NCBI GenBank assembly: GCA_013400975.1
Contig: WBMZ01006351.1
Span: forward strand, 1-64,000
DNA length: 64,000 nucleotides
Reading direction: 5' to 3'
Source: Atrichornis clamosus
Taxonomy: Eukaryota; Chordata; Aves; Passeriformes; Menuridae
A model generated the notes under the pieces. It made no database searches. It saw only the letters and a program-made list of their open reading frames with translations, and was not told the origin of the DNA. The position numbers and the translations under genes were made by a program. Below are positions 1 through 42,802 of this stretch, piece after piece; position 1 is the stretch's first letter; the number at the start of each line of letters is the position of its first letter.

Positions 1-2629
1 CCAGGTCTAGCAAAACCACAATAGGAAAAAAATAAAGGTTCTCACTGGGTGGTAGCCAGATCCAGGAAATACTGAAACACTTGTTAACTTCAATTATGTG
101 CTAATAGATTTTCCCCAGTGCTCAGGAGCCAGAGACAAGTTGTCTAATGGTGAGATTAGATCATCTAATTGTTTTATTCAGTACTTCAACACACATGCCT
201 CAGACATGACGTCAGCGTGCTCAAATGACTATGTGCTGGCAAGAAAATACTTCTCAGACTCAGAGCCCTCCAGAGAAGAAACTTCATTTTCATGAACGTA
301 TGAAAAGCACTAAGAGTATTCCAGCAAGTGTTAGGCAGTAAGAGCAACTTCTAAATGTTGAGAAAGATGTTCAGGTACTGCTTAGCAAAATGGAAGGCAA
401 TATATTTCTGTTTTAAAACACAATGTGATTGCAAATATCATTAGGAAACAGAACTTTTTGCTTGCAAAAAGAATATATGAATATATACAGTAATGGAAAT
501 AACTAATACACATGTATATACCTATTGCAAATCCAGGTAGACAGCTACAAACACATACAGTTTGTTTAGTTTTGGGTTTTTTTACAGCCTTCAATACTGA
601 CTGTACAGGGTATTAGCGTCTGGGTGATCTTAATTCAGTAAAACTATAATCATATTTCTGTCTTTTCAGGTCAATTTTTGGTTTCCAATACTCAAGGCAA
701 GAGAGGCAGTAAGGAAGAAAGAAAGTGTAGCAGAGTGACACCATGGTGTGAAAAAGACCAAGTGAACATTTGGATGTGGCTGAGATGCCTTAGCTCCACA
801 AGGACCTGTATTTAGCACCATCTTTCCTATGGAATGACAATTTTGAAATGTAAAAATATCAAACTCAAAGGCTGAGCAGCAGTATTTTGGAAAAGTGTGG
901 AAAAGATGCCATTGTAGATAGTGTGCAGTTTACCACAGATTGCTCTGGATTGCATTAATACTTGTTTTTAACTTGGGGTCTGCATTAGCCTCAGAAATTC
1001 ACAGAGGATCAGTTCTCCTGTCTAAAAGCAATAAAACAATTTGGAGCTTTTAGGACTACAGCACAAACTTCTTCGGGTCGAGCTAACAGAGGACATAACA
1101 GCAGCAGCAGGTCAGCATGTTTGTCTTCTTCATATTTGCATACACAAAGATAGAAGACACAGCAGAGGCTATCCATTGCCTACTGGGATGGCCAAGAACC
1201 AGGGTTTACATGTTTCTAGACATTTCTGTGTATTTCTCAAGCCTCAACTTCCCCAGACCCTTCAGCCTGGTTCTTTGCCATCTCTACCTCCTAGTCTCCC
1301 ACCTAGTCTCCCACTCAGAATTCCTTACTTGGTGTTGGTCTCTCACTTCCACATATCCATAGGCTGTATCACTGTGCAGATTGTACCATGTCTTTGATGA
1401 TCATGAGAGAGGTCATGTAACACATAGGACTCAGAATGCTCATGAGAGACAGAATAGAGAGGAATCAGGTGCTGTGGGTACAAACAAGCTGTCTTTAAAG
1501 TATTAGGGCATAAAAGCAGAGGGCATAATGTTTCAAATCTTGCAGTCTGAGGAAACTTGCAGAAGAGACAAAAATGGGCTTAATTATGTTGATAAGTCAC
1601 CATCGCCTTCAGTGAAAGAAAATTGAGCTGATACTGAAGTGCTTCACCTATTCAACCAGCACTGGTGATGTGACCTTCATATGACACAAGAACAAATGCA
1701 GAAAGCCTAAAGACATGGGAATGACTGACATAGCTCTAGATATTTAATATAGTGCTAAAAAATCTACCCAACAGGCTGTGTACTCCTGATTTTCAGCCAC
1801 AGCCAGCTTCTTTTTTTAGGTTGAATAATAAGAAAATTTCCTCTCTTCTTGTATAATACATGGATGATTCCAGGACAGTCATTGATCAATGTCTCTGTTA
1901 TCTGAATGAATAAAGACTTAAAACTCTACAGTAGCAAGTGTCAGAAGTTATTTTTCACCTAAACTACTGAAAAACAGGAAGTCTGTTTTTCTTTGGGCCT
2001 TTTAAAGTCTCACTCCTCCATCAATGCAGTTGGTTCAGGTTGCTGGTGTGACAACAATTTGTCTCTGGAAACTGATGCTGGATTAAAGCCATGCATTATT
2101 GAGGGTTGTGCTGAATGTCTCTGAGAGGCCTATGTCTTTTTTTCCTAAAGTGGGACAGCCCTGGATAGCAGCAAAATGTCTGCTTGTGTTTTAGGTACTA
2201 CAGTCAAGGACCAGTAGCAAGAAGCATTCTGGTGAGAGAGAAGCAATTAGAAGGTTGCTCCAAATTTGGATTCACAGAACAGACTAACTATCCAGGTACT
2301 ATTGATAAGAGAATACACTCTTGTTATTATGAAGTAGAGCCTTACAGGGTTAAAGAACAATGTTGTACCTGAATGCTGGCACTCCCACTACCTGTCTGGG
2401 CAATTAACTGGGTATTGCTTAGTTTGCCCTTCAAATTGATAAAAGACAATTCTTCCTGTGTAGCTAATTGTAATTTCAGTACAATATGTTCAGTTCTGGT
2501 TAAACATTTTACCTAGATGCTTGACCCCACTACCAGCAGCAGAAGACACGTAAAAACCCAAGGTACTTCTTTGTCTTGGCCTTTACAGATAAGACTGATC
2601 TTTAGCCATACCAGACCTCTCAGTCCCAA
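1..2629. other. Non-coding DNA beyond the DPYS 3' end
   Basis: AT-rich sequence with a small tandem duplication of a CTAGTCTCCCAC unit near 1291-1316. The open frames are short and unlike known proteins. I see no exon or repeat family that I can name. Confidence 0.6.
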
Positions 2630-3147
2630 GGGAAAGGCTGGAGCAAGGATGACTTACCCCTCATGAAGGATGACATAGTCAGAGAGCACTAAACACACAG
2701 GTCATACTTAGGTTCATAGGACATGATGGGAGGTACCCATGGGTGTTGAGAGTGCTGGCTGATGTCACTGAGAGGCAAATCTTGATTATCTGTAAAAGGT
2801 CACGGTGATCAGGAGGGATTACTTAGGTCTGGAAGAAAGCAGGGCAAGAAGGAAAATCTGAGAAACTACAGGTTTGTCAACCTGTGGGAAGGTGATGCAG
2901 CAATTTCCCCTGAAAGCTGCTTCCGAACATAAAGGGCAGGAAGTTGACTGGTATATCACTGAAACACAAGAACAACTTTTTTACTGTGAGGGTGGTCAAG
3001 CACTGGAATGGGATGCCAGAGAGATTATGGAATCTCCATCCTTGGAGATACTCAAAACCAACTAGACATGGTTCTGAGCAACTCAGAGCAGCAGGGCTGG
3101 AGCAGATACCTCTAGAGCTGCCTGACAGCCTCAGCCATTCTGTGATT
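2630..3147 (+). repeat. CR1 LINE 3' fragment with internal deletion
   Basis: Sense-oriented avian CR1. The 5' part (about 2630-2970) follows the reverse-transcriptase end of ORF2, recognisable by the stretches around GATGGGAGGTACCCATGGG and GAAACTACAGG. It then jumps to the 3' tail (GTGGTCAAGCACTGGAATGG, CTCCATCCTTGGAGATACTC) and ends at the octamer-like CATTCTGTGATT. Several hundred bases of ORF2 are missing between the two parts. It is inactive and truncated at its 5' end. Confidence 0.85.
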
Positions 3148-6100
3148 ATTGACTTTAACACAAAGCATTGCAGTAAAAATATTAGGCATGCACAGCAAAA
3201 GTTTGTTTTAATTTGTGAATATGCTGTGCCAGCACCAGGATGCCACCTGACAAATATTGTTACCACTACATTCATACAAGGGTCACATACTTGGGTGAAC
3301 TAATGCATGCTCTGTTTCTGCATACCTGTGTGCTGAAGATGAGCTGAATGGCAGGCACATGAGATAAACTTTCTTTCCGTCATCTCCCTAAACCTGGATT
3401 ATCAGGGAAAATGTCACATTCTGCACCTCTTTTTTTTATTTTTTATTTTTTAAATTGCAAATCAATTCCACTGTCTATGTCTCAAAGGCATTGAGTTTTA
3501 TCTCAGTGGTAGGACAGTTCTTACCTTGATCTACAGTACCATGCCTATTCCTTCAACTGCCCAGTGGCTCTCTGTAGTTGTACAGCTGAAAAGGCAGGTC
3601 TGTTACTCCCCTGGAATTACACGGAGGCATACTTCTCATTCTCTCCAGACCTTACTTGCTTTTTGTTTGCTCCCATTTGTTTCTGTCCTATGAGCAGGGG
3701 AAGTCTGGGGATTTGTTTATCTTCAGCTGTCTCATCTGCAAGTTGTTCATCTATTTCCCTGGCCTCTCTGCTTACCATAACCCTCAACCACAGGATTACA
3801 TTGTTCTTCTTGTCTTAAAAAAAAGTCTACAAGTTACAGTAAAAAGCCAGCATTCCCCCCACAGTTATTTCTGTTCCTCTTCTTGCCTACCCTCTCCTCA
3901 GATTTCCTACATTTTATTTTGACTCTTTTCCTCTGTCATTCATTGTCTTCTTTCCTCTTTTTGTATGTTTTCTTCAGTTCCAATAGATCATTCTTCCTCA
4001 TACATAAAACCATGTATTTATTTTCTTCCTGCTGAGCACAAGGGAACTATAGGTGCAGTGAAAATTAAGGATTTTATTTATTCATTTGTTGGTGCAATAG
4101 AAATTTTTAATATCTTTCATGTTACTGGGTTTTGTCTCTAAATGCCTCTCTAGGGCTTGTCAGAAATGCACGCAGCACTAAGAACAAGAGTCTGAGCAGA
4201 AGTCTGGATTTGGCTTTTGACTCATTAATCCCTTTCCTTCTCTCAGTTCACAACAGAACTCAACTTCCTTTTAAAAAGTCGTTCACTAGTGTAGAAGTTG
4301 TTTGATTTACTGTGAAAAATCCTCCAATTGGATCAAATCTGGTTTGTAAAATTAATGAAAGGCTGACCTGATTGTCTTGTGAAGATAATTCAGAGAGACA
4401 TGCTAGTGCTCCTGACCCTTCTGGAGCGGAATACAAACAAGGACGTTTCCTTTCAGCAACTGTGTTTATGGAACTCTCCTTATCACTACCCCGTAATGCC
4501 AAATCTGGCTGGCTTCACAGCCAAGATAAAGGCTTCTTTTCTCTGTGCTAGTTTTGTTGCAGCATCTCATGTGAGCAGCTGGGTGTGCAAAGTCAGAGGA
4601 TGCTGGGTTTGCAACTGCTTTTACCCTGCCTCCTGCTCTGTCATTATTATCACATTGACTCATGGTGTTTTCATCAGGGTTTAAATAGCCCAGAGATGCA
4701 ATTAAAGAAGAAATGAATAAGCAAAGCCTTTCCTCTAGTTTTGTTTTACATCACAAAAGTGGACAGTGGTTATCAAAGGATCACACTCTGCTGCTGATAT
4801 AAAGCCTGAAAACAGGGATGTTGTTGTCGACGTTAGGAGCACAGGTTTCAAAACGTGAGCATGCTTCACGGGTGCTGCTGTGCATGAGAGTACCGTCCTT
4901 CTCGTTTCACTGCTGTACCTGCCCTGCCCTCCAGTGGCCCAGTACAGCCACATGCCCCAGTATAGCTATGCAGAGATCCAGCCCCGGTACTTCAGGCTGC
5001 AGAGAGAAGCGCTGCGGGTGTAGGTGTTTGCACCACAGCCCTGAGCTTCACAGGCAGTGCACTGAGCACCGGCAATCAGGCAATAAACACGTACTGTCTA
5101 TATGAGGCTTTCTCTGGCAAATGATGGGGATAAAAGCAGTATTATGTACCCAGGGATCAGATCTCCCAAATTGCTTTTCTGCTCCTGCCCCTGGAATCCA
5201 CATCACCAGGGAGAATGGATTACTAAGGATCCCAAATTTCTGTCTGGGTGGGGAGAGTGATGAAAATATGGTTAACACCGTACAAGAAAGAGGAGGAAAT
5301 CAGTAGAATCCCAAAGAGAAGTGGTAAGCAAGGAAAGGATGTTCTGTGTTTTCGCCTTGACAGAACAGATCCTCGGCTCCTCTGTACAGACATTTCTCCA
5401 GAGAAGAAAGGGCTTTAATGCAGCAGTATCACCTCTCAAAACTATCAGAGTGACCAATGGACTGAAGGAAGAGTCAAAGCACACATTTTCCACAGTAGGC
5501 GCTGGAGAAGCTTGAGGATTATGGTTAAATGAGATAGGATTCAAAATCTGGGAAAGCAATTATTGTCTTACTTCCCTATAAAAGGCTCAGGATAACTGTG
5601 TGGGCTGCAGAAGTCATCTCTAAACCACGTTTCCAACCTGGTGTGTGGCATCTGTTGTCTTAGCACAGCAGTTACAGCACAGACCCAGCAACAACTGGAG
5701 AATGCACTGAGCAAGTGACAGCTCAGGGTGAGATTACAGAAAGAATTCAGGAGTCTTGTCAGGGTCTAGAGACTGAGGTATGATTGAGAGACCAGTCAGT
5801 GCTCCTTCCAGTGCTCCAGTTCAGGACCTGCGCTGACATAATTGTAATCCCATTGTATCCCAAACTATATGCCTACTAAAAAACCCCATCCTACTGTTTT
5901 TGCCTCTTCTGTCACTCATTACTGGTGTTTTGGAATATAGACCTGGGCAGACCCAAAATTACAACCCTATGAAGATCCTGCCATTATAGCATAGCCCATG
6001 TAAGTGGAAAATGAACAAGGACAACAGAGATTTGCAGTCTGACAGTCTCAACTTTAGCAGACGTGCCTGAATGGCACAGTTGAAATACTTTTGATGTCAT

Positions 6101-7941
6101 GCAGTTCCTCAAGGGCTCATACTTGGCACCTTGTGGCTTGAGGGAGGATTCAGGTACTAGGGCAAGCACCTGTCAGGGCAAAACAAATATTCATAAATAT
6201 CACAAACCTGACAGGTTCAATAATTTGTTGCACTCGAGGATTTAAAAATACAGCAGATGATTTGGTGTAAATCTCAGTTCACAATTAGCAGATAATTCCT
6301 TTTGTGACATCCGCACAATAGTTAAGACTCATTGGAATTAAAAACCAAAGGATAATCCCTATGGGAAGAATAGTCCATGATACAGAGCAGTAAGTACCAA
6401 CACAGGGATCAGGAATTCTTTGCTAATTATACCAGAAGAAGCATACTCATTTCTAATCTCATGAAAATCAGTAGGAAACGTAAAAAATCATACATTTTTC
6501 CATATCTTATACATGTTCATGGTTTGGAGACTTCACTTTACAAAATGGATCTTTATATAGCTGATAAAACTACTTGCTGGTAGCACACTGTGAAAACACC
6601 TGTCTTTAAAAGAATCATTCACTTTGTTTCTTCAGGCTTTCACGATGTGCAGCCTTTTGTATCACTTTGATCTCAGTAGGGCTCCCAAGACCCCAAATGA
6701 CATTTGAAAGGTCTGGGCATGTCCACAGTATCCAAAGGACTGGCAGCCTTTACTCCTGGGTTTCATTGTCATAATTGAGTATTGCTGACATAACTGATTC
6801 ATTTTAGCCTTGAACGACTCACTTAAGTCAACACTGGATGTTAAATATAAGGCAACTACATATATTCAATCACTCGAGCAATTTCAGGTCCTTGAGCACC
6901 CATAATTCTCAAAACTGTAAATTATATTTCTTTATCTCACAGGAATATCATGCAATTGCAAGGTTCTAGTAATTGTTAAAACCTGAAATCTTAGGTGAAA
7001 GACTCCACACAAATATAAATTACTGTTAAAGGTAGAAATGGATCCTTTCTCCTCCCTGCTTTTTCCCTTACTCTTACCAAATTTCTGCTCTTTTTCCAGG
7101 ATAGCAAAAGATTAATTGGAAAGAATGGATTCATGGTTGACCTGCACTCTTGATGAGACAAAACATAAGAAAAGACAGGCATCCTTCATACAAGAAAGTT
7201 CCACTTCTGAGAGGCAAAGACAGGCTAGGTGGAAGGCAGCTGCAGAGTAGGTATCTGCACCATAGTTAGACATGCTGTATATACTCTTTGTAGCCAATGG
7301 AGACAAACTGGCATTGCAAGAAAACTGCCCACCTCATCCCAAAGGAGAAAAGCCCCAGACAGATTCATCTAACCTGTGTTAGATCTTGATGCAGATATAA
7401 AGTACCAGAAGCACCTTTTTGTCCATTGATTGCAAAGGGATACTGGACAACAAACTGAGCTGCAGAGCACGGCAGTACAGAAGTCTGTATTGAACAGAGA
7501 ACTCTGTTTCCTTGTAGTAGTCATTGTAATAGTGCTGGATTGCTGGTTGTGCTGTTCTGACACCCCAAAGACAACTTGAGAAATGGGAACCTGTGCTAGA
7601 TCTCCTTAACCATAACCATGACTATCCTCCATGATCTTACAAAGAAAACCCTGATTTGCTATTTAGAGACGTAAGAACTACTGACTTAATAGGAGTTTGG
7701 CTTTCATACAAGCTCATACATCACTGTATGCCTATGAATATAGCAGGAACTGAAAGTCTTTCCACTGTTAAATTAAAAATAATAGTAATTATTATTTGTT
7801 TAATATATGTGTCTTAAAATATGCGACTCTCTCTGTGCCTGTTTGGCCTGTGGGTTGCACAGAATTGCAGTTTACATTGTTTCTACACATAGGACAATAA
7901 ACTCACTGAACAGGTGATTTTGTGTTGCCCTCATTTCTCTC
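3148..7941. other. Intergenic DNA without recognised genes
   Basis: Mixed-composition DNA with pyrimidine-rich runs around 3425-3460 and 3850-3970. No open frame here resembles a known protein and no repeat was identified. Confidence 0.55.
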
Positions 7942-9065
7942 TGTGCTGTTTTTGGCTGGAGTCAATTTTCTTCAGGGTGCCTAGTGTGGGGCTATGTTTT
8001 GGATTTGTGCTGGAAACAATGTTGATAATTCAAGGATGTTTTCATTATGGCTGAACAGTGCTCACCCAGCATCAAGGCTTTTGCTGCTTCTCACCCCATT
8101 CCATCAGCACTGGGAGTGGGGTGCACAAGGAGATGGGATGGGACACAGCCAGGACAGCTGACCCAAACTGACCCCAGGGATACCCCACACCATATGGCAT
8201 CATGTTCAGCTGTTACAGTTTCAGAATGATTCCCATTTATGTTACGGGTTTGGGGTTATTCCCATGCACAAAAAATCCTGATGCAATTATGATTGCAAAG
8301 TAGATTTATTTTAGTACTTGTGGTAACAAATGATACATACTGACCCCTGGATTCCTGAAAAGCCGATGAGCAGGAGAAGGAGATAGAGTATGTTTTTTGA
8401 CGGGAGGGGCAGGCAGGCAGTGCACCTTCAGGGCATCCCCTGGACCAAAAAAGCGTGCACCTTGTCCTTCTCACCCCTCCACCCCAGAACCACACCTTAT
8501 ATGTCCTCCTCAGGAGTGGGATCTTTTCCAGTTATGGCATCATCTCACGCGTCGCCAGCGCACAAGATGAGGCCACAACAGTCCATTATACCAACTCCAT
8601 GCTGACAATATCTCCGTTGTGTTTTGTTCCTCTTTCTAAGGTTAGGTTCCCACTGATTAGCCTATGCACTGTTTCTCTCTCAAGAGTCATGTTCCTGCCA
8701 GTTAAACAATATTGTTTTCTCTCATTATCTCATCCAAGTGCACAACCAAGGACCAAATATGGCAGGACCTTAGACACAACTCTGGTTCCTGACACATAAT
8801 CACATAAATCTGGGGGAAGAAGGAAGGGGGGACATTCAGAGTGCTTTCCTGGGAATGGCTGAACACCTCCCTGCTGGTGGGGAGTGAATTTCTTGTTTTG
8901 CTTTGCTTGTGTGCACGGCTTTTGCTTTACCTTTTAAACCGTCTTTATCCCAACCAAAGAGTTTTCTCACTTTTAGTCTTCTGATTCTCTTCCCCATCTC
9001 ACTGGGGGAAAATCAAGCAAGTGGCTGTGTGGTACTTAGCTGCCAGCCAGGATTAAACCATGGCA
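7942..9065 (+). mobile_element. Solo LTR of an avian endogenous retrovirus, interrupted by a nested LTR
   Basis: Runs TG...CA (TGTGCTGTTTTTGGCTGG at the left, TTAAACCATGGCA at the right) and is flanked on both sides by the 5-base target duplication CTCTC (7937-7941 and 9066-9070). It contains landmarks of a family that I recognise from bird genomes: CACCATATGGCATCATG, TTTTGCTTTGCTTG, and the U5-like CTCACTGGGGG. The plus strand is sense by comparison with the second copy at 42803-43377, where the TATA box is intact. The element is split at 8211-8804 by another LTR. No gag, pol or env remains. Confidence 0.85.
8211..8804 (-). mobile_element. Nested solo LTR-like insertion inside the 7942-9065 LTR
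   Basis: This segment interrupts the outer LTR between GTTCAGC and (A)TAAATCTGGG, where the related copy reads CAGCATATAAAGC. On minus it begins TGTGATTATG, ends CTGTAACA, has a TATA-like CATATAAGG (8495-8503) and an AATAAA (8305-8310) about 190 bases later, the order expected for U3-R-U5. I could not find a clean target-site duplication, so the boundaries may be off by a few bases and the family is unidentified. Confidence 0.6.
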
Positions 9066-9801
9066 CTCTCTTAAATTTTCCCCAGCGACAGCTGCTTAAA
9101 AGGAAGAGATATTACGTATGAAAATGCAACTTTATACAACATTCAAGTTCTCCAAGGCAAAATTTGTCAAGACGTGGTAACAAAATCATGCTTTTAAAAA
9201 TATAATTACCTCTCAAAAGGGAAATCAGATAAAGTGAATGAAAGAGATTTTTTTTTAATTAGGAGTTCTATCCTACAAAACACAAAATATTAGTTACATT
9301 GGGAAAAACCTCACATTTTCAGTAAAAAAGTTTTTTGACAGTAATGCATTATGGTTTTGCTCTGGTGATCCCACTTCATAAGCCTTCAAATGATGGGTGT
9401 GTGTCTCTCCATAAAGCCAGAACACAAACCAGTACTGCTGGTGAATTCACAAGTATGGTTAGCATAGGTTTGCTACAGTGTAACAAAGGAAATACTTGAA
9501 CATACCAAAAAATGCTTGGTGGTGCAGTTGGCAGGGACAAAATATATAAAGTTCTTTAAAGACATGGGCATATGGCAGCAGCTCTAAAATAGTGAGTGTT
9601 CTCCTGAATCAGAATATTTCTGCACCTGACTCCGTCCAGGAAGGGAAAATTAAAAAATAAAATATCAGAATCTTCTGCATTGCCAAGCACAACAGAGATC
9701 CTCCTAACATATGAAATTGGAGAATTAAGATTCATCTCTTGAGACCCAGGAGAGCAGGAGTATAGAAAATGTCCTTAAACACCATTGTTCATTGCTTTTA
9801 C
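9066..9801. other. AT-rich DNA between the LTR and the DPYS 3' end
   Basis: No gene or repeat seen. It may include the distal DPYS 3' UTR if neither proposed poly(A) signal is the real one. Confidence 0.5.
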
Positions 9802-10028
9802 TTTATTGGGTATCTGATACCTTCTAAAGATAAACATTAAGAAATGCCATCCCCAAACTTACATACTTTTAAGAATGTACAGAGCTGTTGCCACATTATA
9901 ATTGTAGTTATTGTTTTATTACTACTCCATTTTATAAAGAGAATTTTTCAGTTCTTATAACAAAATTCCTTTTAAAGAGAAATTGCAATGACGATTTTAT
10001 GTAGGAAACCAAGTATAACACTTATTGG
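9802..10028 (-). promoter_or_regulatory. DPYS: DPYS 3' UTR with candidate poly(A) signals
   Basis: Following the TAA, two AATAAA hexamers occur on minus at 9915-9920 and 9802-9807, giving 3' UTRs of roughly 130 or 250 bases. The region is AT-rich. Which signal is used cannot be told from sequence, and a longer 3' UTR is possible. Confidence 0.45.
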
Positions 10029-40041
<30,013 letters not shown>

Positions 40042-40180
40042 GCCAGCCTTGCAGGTGAGACTGAGGCCTCAACTCAGAAAGTTGCTCTGGCCTGAGAGTA
40101 CTTCACTGCCCACCCTCCTCCCAAAGCAGCAGTTATCTTCAAATGGCCCTAAACACACAAATCACTGTGCTCTTTAAACA
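40042..40180 (-). promoter_or_regulatory. DPYS: DPYS 5' UTR and candidate core promoter
   Basis: A TATA-like TTTAAA lies on minus at 40173-40178 (context TGTTTAAAGAGC), about 130 bases upstream of the ATG, which would place transcription start near 40145 and give a 5' UTR of about 100 bases. No splice signal is needed between the two. This is inference from spacing; no transcript evidence is available. Confidence 0.3.
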
Positions 40181-41110
40181 GACACTGGAGGAACTGCCCC
40201 CTCTGCCCCTGGCGGCTCCACCTCCCACTGGATGGGAGTGGAGCACTGGCATTGGGCCCTTTCTGCTCTGGACTCTGCCTGGCAAAGCTAACCAGGCTTT
40301 CAGGGGATCTGAGGCATTCTCATGGCACTCGCTACAGCCTGCCCTGTGCATCTGGGGGTTTGCAACATGCTGGGCTACTTTGAAAACGGGGCCATTTATC
40401 ACCTTGTGATGTCCTAAGGCAACTCAAGCTCTTAGCACCCATATTTGAGGAAACCGAGGGTAACCTGAGCTCTCCCAGAAGAGGCCAGGAGGCCCAAGGG
40501 TGACCTGAGCTCCCTGCAGCCATGTCTGGGGAGCCTGTGGGTCCTGCCTGTGCAGAGGAACAGGCAGAGCACAGGGCTATGGTGGTCCAAGCATTGCACG
40601 CTTCTCAGCCAAGATGGCGGGGTCCACTCTGCGGCCACAGACCAAGCCACTGCCAGAGTACAGTATCCACCAGGAACACCTCCCGAGCTGTTTCTCAAAA
40701 GGTTTGGGACACACAGCCCTCAGGATCCAAACACAGCTTCCACCTGTGCCCAAAATGACACTACTTGGACAACACTCTGGCCTGAGGGGGAAGCCAGGGG
40801 TGTGTGCCAAGGTCCATGTGAAAATCACTTTCAGCAGCTGATGCCCTGCTCCATCTGCCCCACAGCCCTGCTGTGCCTGCCCAGCAGGCCTGGCCTGTGC
40901 TCCCCTCACCTCCCACACCGCTGCCCATACAACCACTGCTGGCCTTAGCCACATCCCCCAGGCTGTGCCGGCCCCTCACATCTCCCTGCCCAGAGGGGCC
41001 CTTCCCGAGGGCCAGGGAAAAGGGAAAGTCAGGGACTCCCACAGTGGGTTTCTCACAGAGCTGGTGTGACCTTGGCAAGGAGATGCAGCTTGTGGATTTC
41101 AGAATATAGA
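40181..41110. other. GC-rich block upstream of DPYS
   Basis: About 0.9 kb of clearly higher GC content than its surroundings, open in several frames on both strands because stop codons are scarce there. None of the frames resembles a known protein. It includes AAGATGGCGG (40611-40620), a good match to the YY1 core. It may be a promoter-associated or eroded CpG-rich region. Confidence 0.4.
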
Positions 41111-42802
41111 CCTGGAAAAAGAGATGGGAAAGTAAAATGAACACAACTGAAAACTGAGCTAAAAGCTTGGAGCAGAAGAGGAAAGACCTGATCTGTACCA
41201 TCTCAGAGGCACCAGTTTCTATGAAATTTTCCCACTCCTCTCCTCCCATAAACCTGGGTTTGCACACTCAGCAGTGACACTGCTCAAGCATGTCCCTAAA
41301 TCTGCTGAGCATCTGCATCTTCATCCCCTCACCTCTTCCAGTTCAGTGACGATGGCTTCAGCAAACAGTACATCATCTCTGAGGGCTGTGAGAGGGTGAA
41401 CACATACAGTACCAAAAAGCCACTTAGACAAATGACACAAAATCTGGAAAAAACTCACCTTCCCATTAGTGTGTCACCTTTGTTCCCTCCCTCATGATGG
41501 GTAGGAAAGCAGTACTATACATTTGCCTTTCTATCTGCTCATCTCAAAATATCATCTTACACCTCACCTTTGTGCGGTGGGACAGAGATCCACTGGGATT
41601 CATGGCATGATACAGCAACAGATCAGGTTAAAATTCATTTGGAAAAGCAGTTTCACGTCGTATAAATGAAGTGACTTTTGTTAAGTTAGGGGAGGGGGTA
41701 GCACAGGCAGAGGTTCATTTGATCATGTGCAGTCATGTGGGGTGCAGCAGTCAAGTTCATATGCCCATCCCAATGGATATTTAGTGATTTGATGTAGAAC
41801 AACATCAACAGATTTTTCAGTATTTATTGGCAAGGTGACTTCACCCTGAAGTTTCAGCACCACTTCAGTGTCTAAACTGCCAACCTAGAATAGTCACTTT
41901 CTTGCCAATTCTCCCTGGCAAATGATTACTATTTTCTACAAAAGCAGTTTCTACATGACAAGCCTAGATAGTCACCTCTGAGTATGCCCTTGGTCTAGTG
42001 GCACCGGTAAAGTGTTCCTGCTCAAACCCTTCTGCCAAACTGGGCAGAGGGAGATTTGAAGGCAGTTCAGCCACATCACAGCTACATCACATCACAATTA
42101 CGGTGCACACCAGGATATCCAATTCCCTTTTTGTGTTTGTTCCACAGGGAAAAAGCTGCTATGACTTTGACACCTAAATGCATGAAGAGTAGCACAGCTC
42201 AAAGTCCTATTTATGTCTGTTTCTGAATGACAACAGGCTTGAGCTGCTTCCCCACTTCTCATTTCCTCCTGTCTAATTTAGACTTTGTGGCTCCTACTCT
42301 TAAAGTGCCTAAACCCTCCTATCTGTAACTTCATGCCCAACTCAGAACTGCAGAGCTGCCCACAAACCAGCAACTTAATGTCTTAAAATGCTGTGCCTAG
42401 AAAAACCGAATTTATCCCACAGGTGGTTTTGAACACATTAAACAAGGTATTGCTACATAACAAGATTCTGTCTAAGCAGCTCCTTTGTTTAATCCATTTG
42501 GACCAACAAGTTGTATTTACATATATTTGGTAAATATTTAATATTTCACAGCTCAGCTGTCCCTGGAAAAAATAGCCTGAAATACTGCCAGTGGAACAGA
42601 AATAATCCATGTAATACTGTGAGAAGACAACTAGTCCTATATTCTTAGTGATCACTGAATATCTATTGCTGCTGCACAGGGGTTTTGCCTGCTAATTGAC
42701 TTTATAATCTTCACTCACCCACAAAACATTTTACTTTTTTGTCCTTTTCTTTGCACAGTTTAAAACAAATCTTTGCTCTGTAAGCAGTATTTAACTCTGC
42801 AT
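41111..42802. other. Intergenic DNA between DPYS and LRP12, left part
   Basis: No gene, RNA or repeat recognised. Confidence 0.55.

Noticed and set aside
1041..1397. 118-codon frame with a Ser-Leu-Pro-Pro repeat
   Set aside because: The repeat arises from a small tandem duplication in a pyrimidine-rich stretch; no coding support.
1..9801. Presence of DCSTAMP, the next gene beyond DPYS in mammals
   Set aside because: No long frame or multi-pass membrane protein sequence was found in this stretch; if conserved, it lies left of the window.
40550..41267. Several open frames of 75-168 codons overlapping on both strands
   Set aside because: They lie in a GC-rich block poor in stop codons, overlap each other in all directions, and none shows a recognisable domain or a supporting splice structure.
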